DNA of 64,000 bases from Mesorhizobium sp. L-2-11 (GCF_016756595.1 NZ_AP023257.1:3426001-3490000), one strand, 5' to 3'. Numbered from the stretch's first letter, positions 35,502 to 52,183 are shown. Made by a program: numbers and translations. The notes: generated by a model from the letters alone, not told the origin.

Positions 35502-38309
35502 CTCCGCCGCCCCCAGATACTCCGACAGCGGCGGGCAGGAGCAGACGAGGTTGCGGTCGCCGGCGACATTGTCGATGCGCGACACCGGCGGCCAGTATTT
35601 GGCTGATGTGTCGGCATCGCCGGCGGGGTAGGCCGCCTCCAGGCGCGAATAGGGATGGGTCCACTGGCCGGCCAGCGCCTCGGCGGCGGTATGCGGCGCA
35701 TTGACCAGCGGGTTGTCGGCCAGCGGCCATTCGCCCTTCGCCACCTTGGCTGCCTCGCCCGATATCGCGATCATCGCCTCGCAGAAGCGATCGAGCTCGT
35801 TCTTGGGCTCGGACTCAGTCGGCTCGACCATCAGCGTGCCGGCGACCGGAAACGACATGGTCGGCGCATGGAAACCATAGTCGATCAGCCGCTTGGCGAT
35901 ATCGTCGACGCTGATGCCGGCACTGTCCTTGAGCACGCGGGTGTCGAGGATGCATTCATGCGCGATGCGATCGTGCCTGCCCTTGTAGAGCAGCGGGAAG
36001 TGCGGTGCGAGCCGCGTCGCCACATAGTTGGCGGAAATGATCGCCGTCTCGGTCGCCTGCTTCAGGCCCGAGGCGCCCATCATGCGGATGTACATCCAGG
36101 TGATCGGCAGGATCGAAGCGCTGCCGAACGGTGCAGCCGACACCGCATGACCCGAGCCTTCGCTGACGTGGCCGGGCAGATACGGCTTTAGATGCGCCTT
36201 GACGCCGATCGGGCCGACGCCGGGACCGCCGCCGCCATGCGGGATGCAGAAGGTCTTGTGCAGGTTCATGTGGCAGACATCGGCGCCGATGTCGCCGGGG
36301 CGGGCAAGGCCGACCAGCGCGTTGAGATTGGCGCCGTCGAAATAGACCTGGCCGCCATGTTCATGGATGAGGGCGCAGAGGTGGCGCGCGCCTTCCTCGT
36401 ACACGCCATGCGTCGAGGGATAGGTGAACATAAGCGCGGCGAGGTTCTTGGAATGCTCATTGGCCTTGGCACTCATATCGTCCAAATCGATATTGCCATC
36501 CTCGGTGCAGCGCACGACGACGACGCTCATGCCGGCCATCGCCGCACTCGCCGGATTGGTGCCATGCGCCGATGACGGGATCAGGCAGACGGTGCGGTTG
36601 CCTTCGCCACGTGAGCGGTGATAGGCGCGAATGGCGAGCAGCCCGGCATATTCGCCCTGGCTGCCGGCATTGGGCTGCAGGGTCACCGCGTCGAAGCCGG
36701 TGATCTCCGCCAGCCAGCCTTCCAGTTCGCCGACCATGGCGCGATAGCCGGCCGAATGGCTTGCCGGGGCGAATGGATGCAGATTGGCGACGCTTGGCCA
36801 GCTTACCGGCATCATCTCGGCGGCGGCGTTGAGCTTCATCGTGCAGGAGCCGAGCGGGATCATGGCGCGGTCGAGCGCCAGGTCCTTGTCGGCCAGCCGG
36901 CGCAGGAAGCGCATCATCTCGGTTTCCGAGTGGTTTTCGCGGAAGACAGGCTGCGTGAGAAACGCCTTGCCGCGCGGTTTTCCGGGCATGGTGCTGCCGA
37001 CGGCTGTGCCCGGCTTGGCGCCGAATAGCGCCGCGATCGCCTCCAGATCCGCATCGGTCGAGGTCTCGTCGAAGCTGATGCCGATGTGGTCGGCGTCGAT
37101 AACGCGCAGCAATCGGCCGGTCTTTTCGGCAGCGGCGCCAATCGCCCCGGCTCTGCCTTTCATTTCCACCGTCACCGTGTCGAAGCGGTTGGCGCCAAGC
37201 ACCGAGATTCCTGCTGCCTTGAGACCGTCAGCCAGCCGGTTGGCCAATGCATGGATTCGGCCGGCAATCGCCTGCAGCCCGGCAGGGCCGTGCCAGATCG
37301 CATAGGCGGTCGCCATGTTGGCGAGCAGCGCCTGTGCGGTGCAGATGTTGGAGGTCGCCTTGTCGCGGCGGATATGCTGCTCACGCGTCTGTAGCGCGAG
37401 GCGATAGCCGGGCCGGCCCTTGCTGTCGGTCGACTGGCCGACAAGTCGGCCTGGCATCAGCCGTGTCAGCCTGTCGGAAACGGCGCAATAGGCGGCGTGC
37501 GGCCCGCCAAAGCCCATCGGCACGCCGAAGCGCTGCATCGGGCCGACGGCGATGTCGGCGCCAAGCGCAGCCGGCGCGTCGGTCAGCGTCAGGGCGAGCG
37601 GATCGGCAATGAAGACGACCAGCGCGCCGATGGCGCGGGCTTTCTCGATTGCCGCCCGGTGGTCGCCATAGATGCCAAACGTATCGGGCCAGGAGACCAG
37701 CAGAGCGGCTGTGTTGTCGTCGATCGTGTCGCCGTCGACCTCGATGCCGAGCGGCTCGGCGCGGGTGCGCACGACGTCAAGCGTCTGCGGATGCGGCGTG
37801 CCGGCCAGCGCCACTTTGGTCCGCTTGTCGCGGTGGTGGCGTAACGCGATGCCGACTGCTTCGGCCACCGCCGTCGCCTCATCGAGCAGCGAGGCCGACG
37901 CCACCGGCAGCCCAGTCAGTTCGGTGACCAAGGTCTGGAAATTGAACAGCATTTCGAGCCGGCCCTGGCTGATCTCGGCCTGGTAGGGCGTGTAAGCGGT
38001 ATACCAGGCCGGGTTCTCGAACAGGTTGCGCTGGATGACCGGCGGCACGTGGACGCCGTGGTAGCCGGCGCCGATGAAGCTTTTCAAAACCGTATTTTTC
38101 GCCATTGTCGCTGACAGCTCGGCCAGCGCCTCCGCTTCGCTCGCCGGGGCCGGCAAAGCCAGCGGCCGGTCGAGCCGGATCGATTTCGGCACCGCCTGGC
38201 TGATCAGCGTCTCGACCGAGGGAACGCCGATCGTCGCCAGCATGGCTCTGACATCATTGAGGCCAGGGCCGATATGGCGGGCCGAGAAGGGGTAGGGTGC
38301 TCCGGTCAT
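35499..38309 (-). CDS. gcvP: Glycine dehydrogenase (decarboxylating), P-protein
   Basis: 936 residues, the long single-chain form. N-terminal [18 protein letters not shown]-terminal half carries the PLP Lys in [19 protein letters not shown] and [16 protein letters not shown]. It decarboxylates glycine and hands the aminomethyl group to lipoyl-GcvH. Third gene of gcvT-gcvH-gcvP, 18 bases after gcvH. Confidence 0.97.
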   Translation of the reverse strand: MTGAPYPFSARHIGPGLNDVRAMLATIGVPSVETLISQAVPKSIRLDRPLALPAPASEAEALAELSATMAKNTVLKSFIGAGYHGVHVPPVIQRNLFENPAWYTAYTPYQAEISQGRLEMLFNFQTLVTELTGLPVASASLLDEATAVAEAVGIALRHHRDKRTKVALAGTPHPQTLDVVRTRAEPLGIEVDGDTIDDNTAALLVSWPDTFGIYGDHRAAIEKARAIGALVVFIADPLALTLTDAPAALGADIAVGPMQRFGVPMGFGGPHAAYCAVSDRLTRLMPGRLVGQSTDSKGRPGYRLALQTREQHIRRDKATSNICTAQALLANMATAYAIWHGPAGLQAIAGRIHALANRLADGLKAAGISVLGANRFDTVTVEMKGRAGAIGAAAEKTGRLLRVIDADHIGISFDETSTDADLEAIAALFGAKPGTAVGSTMPGKPRGKAFLTQPVFRENHSETEMMRFLRRLADKDLALDRAMIPLGSCTMKLNAAAEMMPVSWPSVANLHPFAPASHSAGYRAMVGELEGWLAEITGFDAVTLQPNAGSQGEYAGLLAIRAYHRSRGEGNRTVCLIPSSAHGTNPASAAMAGMSVVVVRCTEDGNIDLDDMSAKANEHSKNLAALMFTYPSTHGVYEEGARHLCALIHEHGGQVYFDGANLNALVGLARPGDIGADVCHMNLHKTFCIPHGGGGPGVGPIGVKAHLKPYLPGHVSEGSGHAVSAAPFGSASILPITWMYIRMMGASGLKQATETAIISANYVATRLAPHFPLLYKGRHDRIAHECILDTRVLKDSAGISVDDIAKRLIDYGFHAPTMSFPVAGTLMVEPTESEPKNELDRFCEAMIAISGEAAKVAKGEWPLADNPLVNAPHTAAEALAGQWTHPYSRLEAAYPAGDADTSAKYWPPVSRIDNVAGDRNLVCSCPPLSEYLGAAE

Positions 38310-38327
38310 CTTCCTGGTCCTGCTCTT

Positions 38328-38705
38328 TCAACCAATATGGGCTTTGTAGGCGGCCTCATCCAGGAGACCTTCGAGTTGGCTTTCATCGGCCAGCTTCATC
38401 TTCCACAGCCAGCCGTCGCTGGTCGCCGCCGAATTGACCAGGGACGGATCGGACGAAAGCGCGGTGTTGGCCTCGGTGATCTCGCCGTCGACCGGTGCAT
38501 AGACGTCCGACGCCGCCTTGACCGATTCGACCACGACGGCGGTATCGCCCTTGGCCAGCTTTTTCCCAGGCTCCGGCAATTCGACGAAGACGAGATCGCC
38601 GAGCTGCTCCTGCGCGTAGTCGGTGATTCCGACGGTGGCGACACCGCCTTCGACGCGGAGCCATTCGTGATCTTCGGTGAAATAGGTCTTTGCCATGAAG
38701 TTCAT
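38328..38705 (-). CDS. gcvH: Glycine cleavage system H protein
   Basis: 125 residues. Lipoylated Lys in [18 protein letters not shown], preceded by [26 protein letters not shown] follows. It carries the aminomethyl group between P, T and L proteins. Its ATG overlaps the gcvT stop by 4 bases, indicating translational coupling. Confidence 0.97.
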   Translation of the reverse strand: MNFMAKTYFTEDHEWLRVEGGVATVGITDYAQEQLGDLVFVELPEPGKKLAKGDTAVVVESVKAASDVYAPVDGEITEANTALSSDPSLVNSAATSDGWLWKMKLADESQLEGLLDEAAYKAHIG

Positions 38706-39817
38706 CCTTTGCGATAGCGATGCGGCGTGAAGGGCAGGGGATTGATATCGACCGGGATTTTGGTCCCGCGAACGTCGGCGAACAGTTTTGCGCCAGGTTT
38801 GGCCAGCGACGCCTGGACGTAGCCCATGGCGACCGGATGGCCGGCCGACGGGCCGAAGCCGCCGGAGGTGACGTGCCCGGCGGGATTGCCGTCGGCATCG
38901 AAAAGGGCTGCACCGGCGCGCACCGGCTGGCGGCCTTCCGGCTTCAGGCCGACGCGTTTCTGCGCCGGGCCGCGCTCCAGGATTGCACGCAATGCGTCAG
39001 CGCCGATGAAAGCGCCAGAGGCGCGAACCTCCTTCGGAATCGCCCACATCAGCCCGGCGCTGGCCGGGTCGATCTCAGGCGTGATGTCCAATCCGTGCAG
39101 GCACAGCCCTGCTTCGAGCCGCAGGCTGTCGCGGGCGGCCAGCCCAACCCACATCACGCGCTCGTCCTCGAGCAGTTTGGCGACGAGATTTCGCGCGTCC
39201 GCTTCCGGCAGGCCGATCTCGAAACCGTCTTCACCGGTATAGCCCGAGCGGCTCATGAACCAGTTTTCGCGCGGCTCGAAGCCGTGCATGAACAGCAGCG
39301 ATCCGGTTTCGATGCCGGCGCGCGACAGGGCAGCCCAGGCTTCGGGACCCTGGATCGCCAGGAAGACGCGGTCGAGTGCTTCAATCTTGGCGTCAAAGTC
39401 CCCCTTGGCATCAGAGTCGGCAAGCTGGCGAAGGTGTTTTTCGTCGGCTTCGGCATTGCCGGCATTGGCGACGACCATGAAGCGTTGCCGGCCGAGCCTG
39501 GTGACGATCAGATCGTCGATGATGCCGGCCGCTTCATTGAGAAAGAACGTGTATTTGGACTGGGAAATCTCAAGCGCGCCGGCGTCGAACGGGCAGGCAC
39601 GATTGAGCAGTGCCTCAGCGCCCGGGCCACTGATCTCGAACAGCTTCATGTGCGAGATGTCGAACAGGCCGGCATGTTCGCGGGTATGAAGGTGCTCCTT
39701 CATCACGCCGGCCGAATGGGTGAGCGGCATCGACCAGCCGGCGAAGGCGCCAAAGCGCGCACCGGCGGCCAAGTGCAAGTCTTCGAGGGGAAGGTGTTTG
39801 GTGTCGTCGCCCGTCAT
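38702..39817 (-). CDS. gcvT: Glycine cleavage system T protein (aminomethyltransferase)
   Basis: 371 residues. [36 protein letters not shown], folate-site [28 protein letters not shown] and [16 protein letters not shown] identify it. It moves the one-carbon unit to tetrahydrofolate and releases ammonia. First gene of the operon, directly downstream of the glycine riboswitch. Confidence 0.97.
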   Translation of the reverse strand: MTGDDTKHLPLEDLHLAAGARFGAFAGWSMPLTHSAGVMKEHLHTREHAGLFDISHMKLFEISGPGAEALLNRACPFDAGALEISQSKYTFFLNEAAGIIDDLIVTRLGRQRFMVVANAGNAEADEKHLRQLADSDAKGDFDAKIEALDRVFLAIQGPEAWAALSRAGIETGSLLFMHGFEPRENWFMSRSGYTGEDGFEIGLPEADARNLVAKLLEDERVMWVGLAARDSLRLEAGLCLHGLDITPEIDPASAGLMWAIPKEVRASGAFIGADALRAILERGPAQKRVGLKPEGRQPVRAGAALFDADGNPAGHVTSGGFGPSAGHPVAMGYVQASLAKPGAKLFADVRGTKIPVDINPLPFTPHRYRKG

Positions 39818-39865
39818 GTCGTCTCCAGAGTCGCACGCAATCGGCCGCGAGTGGCGGCCAGTCCG

Positions 39866-40051
39866 TGCCCCTCTGTCTGAAGCCTGAGAGACTCGCGCCC
39901 CGTAACTCTGTCGGCAGCGCTTACACCTTCGGCGCGGGGCGAATAAAACCCCGACTTTCCAGAGTGCCTTTCCCGTCTACGGTTCTTTTTGCCTGAGAGA
40001 TTTCGGGCGATTTCCCCTTCGGCGGCAGCTCTCGCTGCTCTCTCCCGCAAA
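39866..40051 (-). promoter_or_regulatory. Tandem glycine riboswitch controlling gcvTHP
   Basis: Minus strand upstream of gcvT. Aptamer 1 (about 40049-39972) has GCGGGAGAGAGC, GCCGCCGAAGGGGAAA and CTCTCAGGCAAAAAGAACCG. Aptamer 2 (about 39965-39868) has CACTCTGGAAAG, CGCCGAAGGTGTAAGCGC, then GAGTCTCTCAGGCTTCAGAC followed by AGAGGGG. Both show the conserved GCCGAAGG and CTCTCAGGC elements. In other bacteria it turns gcv expression on with glycine. About 50 bases separate aptamer 2 from the gcvT start. Confidence 0.95.
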
Positions 40052-40163
40052 CAGGTAGGACTCGTTTCGAGCCCTCGACTCGTCATCCATAGCCTGTCGG
40101 CGACACCTTGTCACCTGTCAGCGACAAGTCTTCGCGATAGCTACTGAGCGGCTATTTTCTTTT

Positions 40164-40212
40164 GAGCATGATTTTTCCGAAAACCGGCTTCCACTTTTCG
40201 GGGATCATGCTC
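40164..40212. repeat. REP-like palindrome between the molybdoenzyme and gcv genes
   Basis: GAGCATGAT / ATCATGCTC outer arms with CCGAAAACCGGCTTCCACTT inside; a member of the family at 35387-35501. Confidence 0.75.
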
Positions 40213-40217
40213 TGCGA

Positions 40218-41006
40218 TCAGATGCCGCCGTACCAGTCGTAGCCATTGTCCTCCCAGTAGCCGCCCCTGCCGCCGCCGATGGCGGCGAAACTGTCGACCA
40301 GTTCGATCTTGCGGAGATACTTTGGCATCTTGTAGCCGATCTGGCGCTCGACGCGGACGCGCAGCGGCGCGCCGTTCTCGACCGGCAGCGGCTTGCCGTT
40401 CAGGCCATAGGCAAGGATCGTCTGCGGGTGACGGGCATCGATCAGGTCGATCGAGCCGTAATATTTGATGTCGCCGGACAGGCTGCGGTCGATCGTGTCG
40501 AGGCAATGGAACATGACGTAGCGCGCCTGCGGCTTGACCACCGCCTGATCCAGCACCAGCGACAGCGGCGTGCCGGTCCATTTGGCGATGCAACTCCAGC
40601 CTTCGACGCAGTCATGGCGGGTGATCTGGGTGCGGCTTGGCATGTTCATCAATTGCTCACGGGTCAGCGACAGCGGCTTTTCGACGAGGCCGGAGACCTC
40701 GAGGCGCCAGTCGGCGAAATTGTTGGCGAGTAGGCCCTTGTAGACATCGTCGTCCGGCGCGGTGACGCCGTTCGGCCGCTGCGGCTGGCGAATGTCGGCT
40801 TCGGTGAATTCCGGCGCCAGCGAATCGCCGGCAAGCAGGCGTTGCGCGCGCCAGGTCAGGCCGTTGGCGCCTTCAAGGAAACTGCGCAGGCCGTCGCCGA
40901 CGCGAAGCTGGCTGTCGAAGGCATCGCAACCCGACAGCATGATGCCGGAGACGCCGAGGCTGGCCGAGGTCAGGAATTTTCTGCGGCTGATCACAAACTT
41001 CGCCAT
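40218..41006 (-). CDS. Tat-exported molybdopterin oxidoreductase, sulfite-oxidase family
   Basis: 262 residues from ATG 41006. Twin-arginine signal SRRKFL near residue 7, then a hydrophobic stretch ending in SGC. The Mo-binding fold of the sulfite oxidase/MsrP group carries the ligand Cys in RHDCVEGWSCIAKW near 133. RVRVERQIGYKMPKYL closes the domain. The C-terminal dimerisation domain of true sulfite oxidases is absent. It begins 1 base after the cytochrome b gene, so that protein is its likely electron partner at the membrane. The substrate is unknown. Confidence 0.87.
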   Translation of the reverse strand: MAKFVISRRKFLTSASLGVSGIMLSGCDAFDSQLRVGDGLRSFLEGANGLTWRAQRLLAGDSLAPEFTEADIRQPQRPNGVTAPDDDVYKGLLANNFADWRLEVSGLVEKPLSLTREQLMNMPSRTQITRHDCVEGWSCIAKWTGTPLSLVLDQAVVKPQARYVMFHCLDTIDRSLSGDIKYYGSIDLIDARHPQTILAYGLNGKPLPVENGAPLRVRVERQIGYKMPKYLRKIELVDSFAAIGGGRGGYWEDNGYDWYGGI

Positions 41007-41007
41007 C

Positions 41008-41889
41008 TCACGCACTCCTCTGCGGCGTCTTGCCGCCATGCACCGGCGGATCGGTCCGGTACCAGCCGGTGATGATGGAACGCAGCTCGTTGATCGGGCC
41101 GGCAGCGATGATCATCAGCATATGGATGATGAAGAAGGCGACGAGCAGCAGCATCACGATGAAATGGATTGTCCGCGCCGTCTGCCGGCCGCCAAGCAGG
41201 TCGTTGAGGAACGGCAGCGCCGCGTTCATGCTCGGCGACATGGCAAGGCCGGTGATGATCATCAGCGGCAGCAGCACGAACATCACGCCGCCATAGGCCA
41301 TCTTCTGCAGCGTGTTGTATTCGCGCGTGTGGTGGAACTTGAATTTGGCATGATCGACGATGTCTCGCGGCAAGCGCCTGAGATCGTCGATGCGCGGGAC
41401 AAGATCGCGGCGCAGATGGCCGTTGACCAGGCTGGCGACCAGCCACACGACCAGTGTCGTGGTCAGTATCCAGGCGAAGAAGAAATGGACAACGCGGGCG
41501 GTGCCGAGGTCATAATAGGAGGGGATCGTCGCCCAGGACGGGAAGGCGCGGGACGTCTCCCGACCCGCCGGCCCCGACCAGCCGAGCACACCGGTTGTGT
41601 CGAAGCGCTTGCCGAAGATTTCGGTGTAGCCGCGCGGGCCGTTTGCGGTGTTCTCGGCGCCGATGGCGAAGATGGTGTTGTTATAGGCGAATCCCGATTC
41701 CTTGCCGATATAGAGCTGTGGGCGGGCGTTGAAGATCTGCAGGCCGGAAAGCAGCATGAAGAACAGCGAGATGGCCCAAAGCCAGTGCGTCAGCCGCGTC
41801 CAGCGCGACTGCCGGTAGATCAGCGTTGCATCCTTCGGCGCGGCAGTATCTGGCCCTACAGTGGATTGGCTCCTGGCAACCGATTGCAT
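41008..41889 (-). CDS. Cytochrome b561-type membrane subunit
   Basis: 293 residues from ATG 41889 (an earlier in-frame ATG at 41958 adds a leader that looks non-native). Four or more membrane helices with His in RLTHWLWAISLFFMLLSG, ARVVHFFFAWILTTTLVV and TIHFIVMLLLVAFFIIHMLM, matching the di-haem cytochrome b561/FdnI-like fold, and a periplasmic loop with YIGKESGFAYNNTIF. It should pass electrons between the quinone pool and the Tat-exported molybdoenzyme encoded just after it. Confidence 0.85.
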   Translation of the reverse strand: MQSVARSQSTVGPDTAAPKDATLIYRQSRWTRLTHWLWAISLFFMLLSGLQIFNARPQLYIGKESGFAYNNTIFAIGAENTANGPRGYTEIFGKRFDTTGVLGWSGPAGRETSRAFPSWATIPSYYDLGTARVVHFFFAWILTTTLVVWLVASLVNGHLRRDLVPRIDDLRRLPRDIVDHAKFKFHHTREYNTLQKMAYGGVMFVLLPLMIITGLAMSPSMNAALPFLNDLLGGRQTARTIHFIVMLLLVAFFIIHMLMIIAAGPINELRSIITGWYRTDPPVHGGKTPQRSA

Positions 41890-42003
41890 TTTTTCGCGTC
41901 CTTCCGGCCGCTTAGTCGGCCTTTCCGATCGTTCTCCTCCCAATACGTTGCCGGCCAAAGCGATGTTTCATCCGATCACGGAATTATTACAGACTGCCCG
42001 GTG

Positions 42004-42687
42004 CTACCGGCTCCCGAGACTGACGGCGAGGTTGACCGCGGCGGCGACGATCACTGTATTGAAAAAGAACGACAGGATCGAATGCAAAAGCACGATGTGA
42101 CGCATTTGCGTGGTCGAGACCGCGGTATCGGAGGTCTGTGAGGTCATGCCGACGGTGGTCGAGAAGTAGAGGAAATCCCAGCCGTCCGGCCGTTCCTTAC
42201 CGGCAAATACGAGGCCGCCGACCGGCTTTTTCTGTTTCGCTTTGCTGCCGGTGTCGGTCTCTTCATCATTGACCCAGTAAACATGCGCGTAGTGCAGCGC
42301 CGTCATGGCGTGGATGGTGAACCAGCCTAGCGGGATCGACAGCAGCGCAAAGGTGAGTTCGACAGGGTGCGCGCTGCCCTCGCGATTGATCAATTGGAAC
42401 AGCGAGATGATTGCAACGGCGACGACAATCAGCGTCACCGCAAAGATGACCAGAACCGGCTGGTCGGTGGCGCGGGCATTCTTGCTCAGATAGCGGCCGG
42501 TGAGCAGCGGCATCTGGGCGACGACGATGACGGTGTAGGCGGCGAAAAACGCATTGGCGCCGATCGAAAAGGCGAGCGGAGTGCGAAAGACCAACGCGAT
42601 CGCCAGGGCCACGACACCGACGCAGGCCGACACCGCGAACTGCATGTGGCGGTGCAGTGGTTTCTTCAGGGGCAGATCGGTCGTCAT
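42004..42687 (-). CDS. DUF1345 membrane protein
   Basis: 227 residues with about five hydrophobic helices, a cytoplasmic loop around TDTGSKAKQKK, and the DUF1345 hallmark PDGWDFLYFSTTVGMTSQTS then DTAVS. The last segment resembles the pore region of two-helix channels, but no transport function is established. 114 bases upstream of the cytochrome gene on the same strand. Confidence 0.82.
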   Translation of the reverse strand: MTTDLPLKKPLHRHMQFAVSACVGVVALAIALVFRTPLAFSIGANAFFAAYTVIVVAQMPLLTGRYLSKNARATDQPVLVIFAVTLIVVAVAIISLFQLINREGSAHPVELTFALLSIPLGWFTIHAMTALHYAHVYWVNDEETDTGSKAKQKKPVGGLVFAGKERPDGWDFLYFSTTVGMTSQTSDTAVSTTQMRHIVLLHSILSFFFNTVIVAAAVNLAVSLGSR

Positions 42688-42771
42688 GGCCCGGCCTCTG
42701 ATGGCGGTCCATCTTCTCTACCGCCGCGTGTCCTTCGGACGCGCAAATCGTCATCATAGCATTTTTTAATT

Positions 42772-42838
42772 GTGCGCATGATCCCGAAAAATCGATTCCG
42801 ATTTTGCTGCGCTGACCTGCGGTTCGGGATCAGGCGCT
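42772..42838. repeat. Palindromic repeat between DUF1345 and the DUF188 gene
   Basis: Arms GCGCATGATCCCGAA and TTCGGGATCAGGCGC around an inner AAATCG-ATTC-CGATTT stem, related to the CATGATC family but with a different core. It reaches the stop codon of the DUF188 gene. Confidence 0.6.
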
Positions 42839-43304
42839 AATCCGGTTCGGCGGATTTCAGCGCACGCCGCAGGATGCGGTCGAGCTCGCCGAGAAACCGC
42901 GAGCGGTCCTGCGGCGCGAAACTGGCGTTGTAGCCCTTGCTTTCGCCAGTCTCGCGCAGATGCTGCTTGAGGTCGCGCATCGCCACCGCCATGCCGATCG
43001 TCTCCGGCGTGAACGGGCGTCCGGTCGGCCCAAGCACATGAGCGCCGAGCGCCACCGTGCGGGCGGCAAGCGGGATGTCTGATGTCACGACGATGTCGTT
43101 GGGCTTGGCATTGTCGACGATCCAGTCGTCCGCCGCGTCGGCGCCCTTGGATACGACGACGTTGCGGATCATCGGATCGCGCGACGGGCGCAGGCCGCCA
43201 TTGGAGACAAAGGTGACGGCGACGCCATGGCGCTCGGCGACTTTTTCGACCTCGACTTTTACCGGGCAGGCATCGGCATCGACGTAAATGGCGGGTGCGG
43301 GCAT
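42837..43304 (-). CDS. YaiI/YqxD family protein (DUF188)
   Basis: 155 residues from ATG 43304; an in-frame start at 43331 would add 9 residues. IYVDADACPVKVEVEKVAER at the N-terminus, VVSKGADAADDWIVDNA and DIVVTSDIPLAARTVALGAHVL identify the family, a PIN-like fold with conserved acidic residues. Nuclease activity is suspected but not established. Its upstream side is the repeat carrying the IS481 insertion. Confidence 0.85.
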   Translation of the reverse strand: MPAPAIYVDADACPVKVEVEKVAERHGVAVTFVSNGGLRPSRDPMIRNVVVSKGADAADDWIVDNAKPNDIVVTSDIPLAARTVALGAHVLGPTGRPFTPETIGMAVAMRDLKQHLRETGESKGYNASFAPQDRSRFLGELDRILRRALKSAEPD

Positions 43305-43424
43305 GGTTCGTTCCAAGCGTATGAAAGCCAACCCATGTTGGAATGACTAATGTCGATGTCGGCGCCGCCCCTCATCCGCCTGCCGGCACCTTCTCCCCGT
43401 ATAGTGACGGGGAGAAGGGAATCT

Positions 43425-44763
43425 TGTCCGAACCGGATAGATAGGTAACAGAGTAGACCGATTGCATAGGTGACAGTTTTCTTGTCCGCCGGGAGGTACC
43501 GGCGATGGTTTGGCGAGAGACTGACATCATGGACGAGCGGTTGAGGTTTATAGTGGATTGCCTTTCGGGAGAGGAGACGATGACGGCTGTTTGCGAGCGG
43601 TACGGGATATCGCGCAAGATCGGCTACAAGTGGCTTGGTCGTTACCGGGAGTTCGGCCCGGAAGGTTTGCATGATCTGCCGCGAGCGCCGCTCAATCACG
43701 GCCGCGCGACCGCTGCCGATCTGGTTGAGCGGATCGTTGCGCTGAAGGAGGCGCATCCGGCATGGGGGCCCAAGAAGATCATCGGGCGGCTCAAGCGTGA
43801 GGCGCCGTCGCACCCGTGGCCGGCGATCTCGACGGCCGGCGAGATTCTGAAGCGCCACGGCCTTGTCGGCCGGCGGCGGGGGCGCTGGAGAGCTGTGGGC
43901 AACGGCCCCTGGCCAGATGCGCAAAGGCCGAATGCGGTGTGGACGGGCGACCACAAGGGCTGGTTCCGGACCCGTGACGGGTGGCGCTGCGAACCGTTGA
44001 CAGTGCTGGATGCGTGGAGCCGCTACCTGTTGGCGCTCGAAGCGACGGGTTCGACGGCAGATGAGGAGGCCTGGCCGGTGTTCGAACGGCTGTTTGAGGA
44101 GCATGGTCTGCCGGATCGGTTCAGAAGCGACAATGGTTCACCCTTCGCGTCGGCCGGCGTCACCGGGCTGACGCCGCTTGCGGTGCGCTTCATCAAGCTC
44201 GGCATCGCGCTGGAGCGGATCGCGCCCGGCAAGCCTCAGCAGAACGGCTGCCACGAGCGCTTTCACCTGACCATGTTGCCGCTGGCCAAGGCGCCTGAGA
44301 TCGACAGACAGGCGCAGAGCCAGGCTTTCGACGCCTTCCGTCGCGAGTACAATGAGGAGCGTCCGCATGAGGCGCTCGGCATGGACACGCCGGCCGAATA
44401 CTACCGCGGTAGCGAGCGGCAAATGCCGGCCAACGTGCCCGAGCCCGACTATCCGGCCGAGGCCGCAGTCAGGCGCGTGCGCAACAATGGCGCGATCAAG
44501 TGGCAGGGCGGCGAGATCTATGTCTCGGCCTCGCTTGCCGGCGAGCCGGTCGCCGTCGAAGAAACCGAAACCGGCGAATGGGCCTTACGCTTCTACGCCC
44601 ACCCGCTCGGCCACATCGATCTCAAGCGAATGCGCCTGGTCCGCCGCAGCGCCTTGCAACCCCGACCAGCCGGCGCTGCGGCGGACACCACTGCGCAGGA
44701 GAAGGGGGGAAAACTGTAACCTATGTATCCGGTTCAAACTGTTACCTATCTATCGGCTGGACA
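43425..44763 (+). mobile_element. IS481-family insertion sequence, complete
   Basis: 1339 bp. The left end begins TGTCCGAACCGGATAGATAG and the right end, reversed, TGTCCAGCCGATAGATAGGT. Inverted ends of about 57 bp each hold two copies of an ATAGGTRACAG motif, probably transposase-binding sites. Flanks carry ATCT on both sides (43421-43424 and 44764-44767), a 4-bp target duplication. It encodes one intact transposase and looks recent. Confidence 0.9.
43505..44719 (+). CDS. IS481-family transposase
   Basis: 404 residues, full length. N-terminal helix-turn-helix (ETMTAVCERYGISRKIGYKW), then an rve integrase core with the catalytic triad D149 (VWTGDHKGWF), D209 (RSDNGSPF) and E251 (NGCHERFH). 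The C-terminal region REYNEERPHEALGMDTPAEY is typical of the family. GGAGGTACCGGCG precedes the ATG. Expected to be active. Confidence 0.95.
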   Translation: MVWRETDIMDERLRFIVDCLSGEETMTAVCERYGISRKIGYKWLGRYREFGPEGLHDLPRAPLNHGRATAADLVERIVALKEAHPAWGPKKIIGRLKREAPSHPWPAISTAGEILKRHGLVGRRRGRWRAVGNGPWPDAQRPNAVWTGDHKGWFRTRDGWRCEPLTVLDAWSRYLLALEATGSTADEEAWPVFERLFEEHGLPDRFRSDNGSPFASAGVTGLTPLAVRFIKLGIALERIAPGKPQQNGCHERFHLTMLPLAKAPEIDRQAQSQAFDAFRREYNEERPHEALGMDTPAEYYRGSERQMPANVPEPDYPAEAAVRRVRNNGAIKWQGGEIYVSASLAGEPVAVEETETGEWALRFYAHPLGHIDLKRMRLVRRSALQPRPAGAAADTTAQEKGGKL

Positions 44764-44934
44764 ATCTGGCTGCAATCTCCGCTCACTTTCTGCAACGCTG
44801 GAGATTGGCGAAATCCTTTGCGAAGGCGTCTTTCTCCCCGTCACTATACGGGGAGAAATGCCTGGCAGGGCAATGAGGGGCAGCGCAAACCTAAATCGAT
44901 TGCTATGCTTCTTCGCGGTCCACGTCGCGATTTC

Positions 44935-46062
<1,128 letters not shown>

Positions 46063-46263
46063 CGGGGATCTCCTCTCAGGGCAAATCTGCAATCGGGGCG
46101 GAGCATTAGCGTATCTGCAGGTTCTGGACTATGGGACGAATTGACAGTTCGTTGCCGGGTTTGGCCGGCGCCGGACGACTTGCGCCCGGGGATATGCGCC
46201 AACTTGCCTTGACCGGCCGGGCGAAGCCCATAAAAGAAAGGCAGCCGAGGGAACGCAACCCGC

Positions 46264-48276
<2,013 letters not shown>

Positions 48277-48319
48277 GGCTGAAACGCGCCTTGGCACTCT
48301 TCCAAGGTTGGCGGGACAG

Positions 48320-48477
48320 CGCCCCCCTCTGTCCTGCCGGACATCTCCCCCTCCAGGGGGGAGATCGGCAGCTTCGAGGACAGCACCCCTTCTGCATCCG
48401 ACGAGATTGGCGAAAGCCGAGATGATAGCCAATCTCCCCACTAGAGGGGGAGATGTCCGGCAGGACAGAGGGGGGCG
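48320..48477. repeat. 158-bp MITE-like element with 33-bp perfect terminal inverted repeats
   Basis: The left end starts CGCCCCCCTCTGTCCTGCCG and continues to CTCCCCCT; the right end is its exact reverse complement over 33 bases (48445-48477). An inner weaker pair is GCCAATCTCCCC / GGGGGGAGATCGGC. No coding capacity. It occupies most of the 379-base gap between pccA and dnaE. The rest (48478-48655) shows no gene. Confidence 0.85.
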
Positions 48478-48655
48478 CGAAGGAATGCGACCTGACAATA
48501 GGTTGGCACGAGTTCGGGTGGGGCAGGAATTCGCATTTTCTGTCGCACAGCGCGTTTGTTCTTGCTTTGTGCCTCACTGCCGCTGGACTCGCATCGTCCG
48601 GTGCCGGACAATACATCTTCATCGACTGAGTCCTTTCAAACGGCGCTAAAAAACC

Positions 48656-52183
<3,528 letters not shown>

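Larger units (their letters stand above)
43361..44888. repeat. Miniature inverted-repeat element split by the IS481 insertion
   Basis: Left part 43361-43424 (GCGCCGCCCCTCATCCGCCT and CTCCCCGTATAGTGACGGGG), right part 44764-44888 (CTCCCCGTCACTATACGGGG and GCAATGAGGGGCAGCGC). Without the IS they join into a roughly 190-base element with inverted ends, closely matching the intact copy at 61339-61516. Confidence 0.75.
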
